In this document: positions 56,501 to 60,000 of the stretch, piece after piece | How the letters are laid out: every line of letters starts with the position of its first letter | Position numbering within the stretch: the first letter of the stretch is position 1 | Source: Acanthaster planci | Lineage: Eukaryota; Echinodermata; Asteroidea; Valvatida; Acanthasteridae | Length of the DNA: 60,000 nt | Direction of reading: 5' to 3' | NCBI RefSeq assembly: GCF_001949145.1 | Contig: NW_019091399.1 | Span: 1,457,349-1,517,348, forward strand | The notes under the pieces: model-generated | Database searches by the model: none | What the model saw: only the letters and a program-made list of their open reading frames with translations | Told to the model about the DNA's origin: nothing | Translations under genes and position numbers: made by a program

Positions 56501-59500
56501 GAGAGTATAATGCTCGCATGTCAAGTTCCCTAATAAAATGAGACATGAAAAGTGATCAACAAAACAGAAGTGTTTGAGAGGATATGCCAGTTTAGGATAT
56601 TACTCTTAAGTTACTGACGAACAAAGGTCGGAAATGCAGGAGACAAATTTCTCGAAAGATGCAGCCAAATGTACCGGTTTAACTACCCTGGTGAGGAAGT
56701 TGGCTTCTCAAGTCTTTCTTGGTGGTGTACATGTACATGTCGCTGTAAGTCGACGGAGTCACTGCAATATGTTTAACCCTCCGTGCCCTTTTTTGTTCTA
56801 AGTTCATATTCGGCTCATGCTGTTTTTTTTTTAATTGTTCGGACTTGATGCTTCACCTTTAAATAATCTTGTCCAGTGTTCGTGATGTGTATCATTGAAC
56901 AGTATTGAACTCAATACAAAAAAGAGAAAGATAGACCAATTGAACCAACTAATGTACAGTGGGAATCAAACATTAACAAACATGGCGTCCTTCCGTAGCA
57001 AAGTGGGTGTTGTTTACCAAAAATAATTCTAATATTAATGTTATGCCAGTGACCCCAAAACATTTTGGGGGAGATACAGTTGTAAACAGTGTGTATATAT
57101 TGTAGCAGAGGCCAGCTCAAAATGTTAAGTTTTTGCTTGTTTCTTGTATACTATGTTGATTGTTCTATCCATCAAGTTTAAGTGTATGATTTGCTGTGTT
57201 TTTGTCATAAAATAAAACATACCCCAGTCTTGTGCACTTTGTAGTTTCAGACAGGAATCTCATACATGTACTCTGAGACATTTTGGGGGAGATACAGTTG
57301 TAAACAGTGTGTATATATTGTAGCAGAGGCCAGCTCAAAATGTTAAGTTTTTGCTTGTTTCTTGTATACTATGTTGATTGTTCTATCCATCAAGTTTAAG
57401 TGTATGATTTGCTGTGTTTTTGTCATAAAATAAAACATACCCCAGTCTTGTGCACTTTGTAGTTTCGGACAGGAATCTCATACATGTACTCTGAGACTTG
57501 GTCTCCACATTTTCGTGCAAAAACATGAATCGATCATTCCCGGACAGAGCATTTAGGGTAAATTATAAACCGTCCCGGTTGTCGCAAATGGAAAATACTG
57601 TGCCGAAGATTTTTGAGGACTGTTTGACAAATATCCAGTGTCTGCAAAAGCACTCTGAACTCAGAAAAGTGACGCATAAGCCTCGCCGACTGCTTGTGTT
57701 GTATTGCATCTGCCGGTATGGTGTATGTACGGTGCTGTGCTGCTGGACCACTGCCAGGTTTGTTTTTGGGACCGCCACAGCACTGAGCCCCGCAACACTG
57801 CCAGGTTGCTTGCCGTCGTCCCCATTCGACGACCATTAAATGGTTACTTTCATAGGAACTGAATCTAATCACTTTCACAAGGAGACTCCTATATGTGTTT
57901 ATATCTTTTCCTTCGACACATTGAAAATTGTTGGATTGGCAATAAACAAGCCCGCATGCTAGTCTTCTAAGACTTAGGTTGCACGTTTTTGCACACATCA
58001 AAAGGTACATGTAGCCTGCGATTCTGGTCTGGGTACTGACTCCTACGCTGACCTCCTTATTATATGAATAGTCTGTTCCCACACTGCACATGAACACAGG
58101 TGCACTCTGCACCTTCAATGTCTCGTACTCCATCATTTCTGAACAAATCTCACAATTATTTTGACCAGCTACTGTAAGGTTAAGATTTTAGGTTTATACA
58201 TCTTAGAGATTTATGTATAATATTTTGCTTTTTCTTCACGCCATCAAAACTCATTTTTATGAGTTCCGGGGCCATATTGATGCCAGCTTACATGTATCTT
58301 CATGCATGCTTCATGCATGCCTGCAGTGCCTTTTTCCATCATGACATCATCAACCCAACATAAACACAAAATGACCTCGCGTGTTTCCGAAATTGGCCCA
58401 GTTGGTTGTGGAAAGGAATCACCTCTTGTTTCTGTTGTGTTGATTTTCAGGAGATAAACCCATGGTATACTGGTTTTTGGGTGGCCAATCTACCTCCCGA
58501 ACCCTAGATGTCAAAATATTTGAAGCCTTTTTATACCACTTTAAGATTCTACAGAATTTTTCTCTTTTCGAGGTACCGGGTATGTTTATTTTTCTAGTTC
58601 ATTGAATTTGAAGGCTCAGACAAGGTTTGCTGTGTTCTTAAAAGTAAAGTGTGTATTGCATTTTTCTCTGTACAGCATGTTGGTGAGCCACTCTTGTGTG
58701 ATCCTAGTGCCCACGAATACCAGAACACACCGGGCAGTAACCAAAGAGAGAGTCTACGAGACATTCTCATGCAGCCCACCCAAGCCAGAGACTTTGCCCC
58801 TCAGTTCAACCATCACAGCAACCAGCAACGGCTCCACCGAGTCCACTATGTGTCACGCTCCAAGTCAGTCAAAGACGACAAGGAGCGGCGGCTGTCCAAC
58901 TCCAACAAGAAGTATTCCTCAATTGGACACGAGACGATATGGACAAAGAAGGCCACGGAGTTCCAGTCACAGCGTGACAATGGCCTGACAGGGGAGAACG
59001 GCAGCAGCGACCCTTATGTCAAGATCCTGAAGAAGCCGCCCCACATCCACGAGTACGTCTATCCAATGGTGCTGGGATCGGAAGGGGAGGACGATTTGCG
59101 CAAGCCCCGCCACCACCTGAAGGTGGTGACCAGCCAGCCCAGGCCACCCTCGCCCCCGGTCAAGGCAAACAAGGTCCCTCTGCCACCGGACCGCGTCAAG
59201 TGTGTGCACTGCCAACAGTTTTTCAATCCGGAGACGAACAGGCGGGGGGCGTGCCCGGACGCCCCCGATGAGACAGACCGCTGCATTGGCAAGGTCAGCT
59301 GCATCCAGGCGGCGCAGAGCATGATGTACCACTGCATGGCGGATGCCGAGGGGGACTTCTCGGACCCCTGTTCCTGTGATGCCAGTGCCGACACCCACTT
59401 CTGCCAGCGCTGGCTGGGCCTGGGGCTGCTTTCTCTGTTTGTCCCCTGTCTATGGTGCTATTTACCACTCAAATGTTGCCACTTGTGTGGCATGAAATGC

Positions 59501-59533
59501 GGGTGCTGCGGGGGCAAGCATAAAGCTATATGA
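35549..59533 (+). CDS. SPRED: SPRED (Sprouty-related EVH1 protein), complete, 5 exons, 430 aa
   Basis: Membrane-associated inhibitor of Ras-Raf-ERK signalling; in vertebrates the EVH1 domain recruits neurofibromin. Coding exons are 35549-35571, 42252-42417, 47426-47594, 56199-56275 and 58676-59533, with GT-AG splices and one open frame. The EVH1 domain spans about residues 9-118, including [21 protein letters not shown] and [19 protein letters not shown] Ser/Asp-rich linker follows. The C-terminal Sprouty domain (about 318-428) has Cys at 321, 324, 338, 348, 354, 365, 377, 379, 388, 403, 406, 412, 413, 416, 420, 422 and 423, and ends [11 protein letters not shown] as in human SPREDs. A hydrophobic stretch (391-409) lies inside. 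Ala357 replaces a Cys found in vertebrate SPREDs. A typical KIT-binding domain (INPR motif) is not visible in 146-316. Met1 follows an in-frame TAA at 35522-35524. Length fits the family (418-444 aa for SPRED1 and 2). Confidence 0.95.
35572..42251 (+). other. SPRED intron 1 (6.7 kb)
   Basis: No exon recognised. It contains a hAT-like MITE at 36989-37440 and a repeat-like stretch at 39460-39545 (CCTGTAAAATCTTCAG, CCTGGTGGATCTGG) similar to 4895-4965. Confidence 0.7.
36989..37440. mobile_element. hAT-like MITE, copy 1
   Basis: About 450 bases, starting TTAGGGCTTAGTC and ending in its imperfect inverted form CAGCTCAGCCCTAA. Internal TTCGAATATT-type sequences are frequent near both ends. It matches 55076-55533 over its whole length, with shared blocks such as TACAAAATCAGTTG and AATAATGCACACAATTG. 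No coding capacity; the superfamily call is tentative. Confidence 0.75.
42252..42417 (+). CDS. SPRED: SPRED coding exon 2 (residues 8-63, EVH1 first half)
   Basis: Acceptor TTTCCTGCAG, donor GTAAGT. It encodes [20 protein letters not shown] and then [15 protein letters not shown], the first strands of EVH1. Phase is 2 in, 0 out. Confidence 0.93.
44593..44805. mobile_element. Small Tc1/mariner-like MITE
   Basis: 213 bases between TA dinucleotides (44591-44592 and 44806-44807). The left end CACTACTCAAAAAAAGTT and the right end, read in reverse complement, TGCTGCTCAAAAAAGTT form terminal inverted repeats with about three differences. CTCAAAAAAGTT is a typical Tc1-type end. No coding capacity. 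Confidence 0.75.
45060..45300. repeat. 'CCGACTTA'-rich repeat, possibly a pogo-like element end
   Basis: GCCGACTTAT, ACGACTTATA, GCCGACTTGG and GTCGACTTAGTCGG recur in 230 bases. The right edge, read in reverse complement, is CAGTAAACTCCGACTAAGTC, resembling pogo/Tigger-type ends. The left end was not found. Confidence 0.35.
47426..47594 (+). CDS. SPRED: SPRED coding exon 3 (residues 64-119, EVH1 second half)
   Basis: Acceptor TTTCTTTACAG, donor GTTTGT. It encodes [20 protein letters not shown], then HW and [18 protein letters not shown], the EVH1 C-terminal strand and helix. Confidence 0.95.
49265..49390. repeat. TACATG/TACAATG hexamer-rich cluster
   Basis: TTGTACATGTACAATGTACA at 49286-49305, ACATACATGTACATGTACTT at 49324-49343 and ACATGTACATTGTACATGTA at 49361-49380. 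Confidence 0.8.
54488..54508. repeat. (GACA)n microsatellite
   Basis: About five units of GACA with one variant. Confidence 0.85.
55076..55533. mobile_element. hAT-like MITE, copy 2
   Basis: Same element as 36989-37440, in the same orientation and with a few indels. Ends are TAGGGCCGAGTC and GGCACAGCCGTA (imperfect inverted repeats). Confidence 0.75.
56199..56275 (+). CDS. SPRED: SPRED coding exon 4 (residues 120-145, acidic linker)
   Basis: 77-nt exon between TTTACACAG and GTAAGT. It encodes [20 protein letters not shown] and DTFPPS. Its frame is fixed by both neighbours; the other two frames contain stops. Confidence 0.85.
56276..58675 (+). other. SPRED intron 4 (2.4 kb)
   Basis: Contains the 218-bp tandem duplication. 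A 200-codon open frame on the minus strand (57534-58136) has no recognisable domain and is taken as chance. Confidence 0.7.
57061..57496. repeat. 218-bp tandem duplication (two nearly identical copies)
   Basis: Copy 1 57061-57278, copy 2 57279-57496. I found one substitution (TTTCAGACAGG against TTTCGGACAGG). Each copy has CATAAAATAAAACATA with AATAAA at 57211-57216 and 57429-57434. Confidence 0.95.
58676..59533 (+). CDS. SPRED: SPRED coding exon 5 (residues 146-430, linker and Sprouty domain)
   Basis: Starts after CTCTGTACAG in phase 0 and ends at TGA 59531-59533. It has high GC compared with its introns. It encodes the linker and then [38 protein letters not shown] and the terminal [11 protein letters not shown]. 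Confidence 0.97.
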   Translation, partial: HVGEPLLCDPSAHEYQNTPGSNQRESLRDILMQPTQARDFAPQFNHHSNQQRLHRVHYVSRSKSVKDDKERRLSNSNKKYSSIGHETIWTKKATEFQSQRDNGLTGENGSSDPYVKILKKPPHIHEYVYPMVLGSEGEDDLRKPRHHLKVVTSQPRPPSPPVKANKVPLPPDRVKCVHCQQFFNPETNRRGACPDAPDETDRCIGKVSCIQAAQSMMYHCMADAEGDFSDPCSCDASADTHFCQRWLGLGLLSLFVPCLWCYLPLKCCHLCGMKCGCCGGKHKAI

Positions 59534-60000
59534 CGCCCCTCAAAAAAAAAAGAAAAAAAAGAAAAACAGTGTATATTGATGCTTCATGGTGCCGTGTGTA
59601 TTTAGTCGGTAGGAATACGACTAACTGTTTTTACGTCATCTTTGTGAAGGAGAGACGGATGATAATATTTATGCATATCATCTGATGTTAACGTGCATGT
59701 GTCACGTGACAAGTGTGACCTTTGGACGTTTTCTTGCACCACTGATGACCTGATCCTGGCCACTAGTTCCAAGTGAACCTTGCACATCCATCACAGAGTC
59801 TTTTCATGGTACTGGTTCTTGTGGAATCATTCATCCATGAAACCTTGAATCCTTAGACAAGATGTCCCAGTAGTCTTTGCTCCTCAAGGTGTTGTAGTAA
59901 TTGCATGGAGTCATGTTGCAACAAGCATAGTTTAAGCATAGTCCCAATAATCCAGACTAGCGTCTCTCTCTGGGGCACAGAAAATGATACATGCAGCCAA
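59534..60000 (+). other. SPRED 3' UTR / downstream
   Basis: Begins with an A-rich stretch (59541-59566). No AATAAA was seen up to the window end, so the 3' UTR may extend beyond it. Confidence 0.5.

Noticed and set aside
57534-58136. 200-codon open frame, minus strand, SPRED intron 4
   Set aside because: No recognisable domain, signal or splice context; it overlaps unrelated frames on the plus strand. Taken as a chance open frame, though its length is notable.

Overview
This is a eukaryotic nuclear window with large introns, canonical GT-AG splice sites, dispersed transposon debris and no prokaryotic gene organisation. It carries single-copy-looking members of three animal families: an MRCK kinase, TTC9 and SPRED. 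Very many TACATG/GTACAT hexamer tracts and AGGCCTAGGCCT-type palindromes are present. My inference is a marine invertebrate deuterostome, perhaps an echinoderm, but the sequence alone does not prove the phylum.

Layout. From 1 to 19580 on the minus strand lies the 5' half of an MRCK (CDC42-binding protein kinase) gene. Seven coding exons give residues 1-300, through most of the kinase domain. The gene continues beyond position 1. Its first coding intron is 13.4 kb and full of TACATG tracts, and it holds one tRNA-derived SINE. From 19581 to about 28159 is an intergenic stretch with possible promoter motifs, perfect palindromes, a foldback element, a two-copy 0.4 kb direct repeat and a decayed non-LTR retrotransposon on the minus strand (25793-27712). 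That LINE carries an unusual array of four 77-bp tandem units. From 28160 to 29609 on the plus strand is a complete three-exon TTC9-family gene of 219 aa. From 29610 to 35548 is an intergenic stretch with a long-arm inverted-repeat MITE (32574-33176). From 35549 to 59533 on the plus strand is a complete five-exon SPRED gene of 430 aa, with an EVH1 domain and a C-terminal Cys-rich Sprouty domain. It starts with a 23-nt coding exon, and its introns contain several MITEs and a nearly perfect 218-bp tandem duplication. The rest, to 60000, is its 3' UTR or downstream sequence.

The genes do not form a pathway. MRCK is a CDC42 effector acting on actomyosin, SPRED restrains Ras-ERK signalling, and TTC9 proteins are small TPR proteins. 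As I recall, pairs of these families still lie close together on several human chromosomes, so the cluster may be a remnant of ancestral linkage. I found no clearly new biological system. The items most worth a second look are the gene linkage, the SPRED domain changes, the LINE tandem array, and the duplicated intronic polyadenylation signal.
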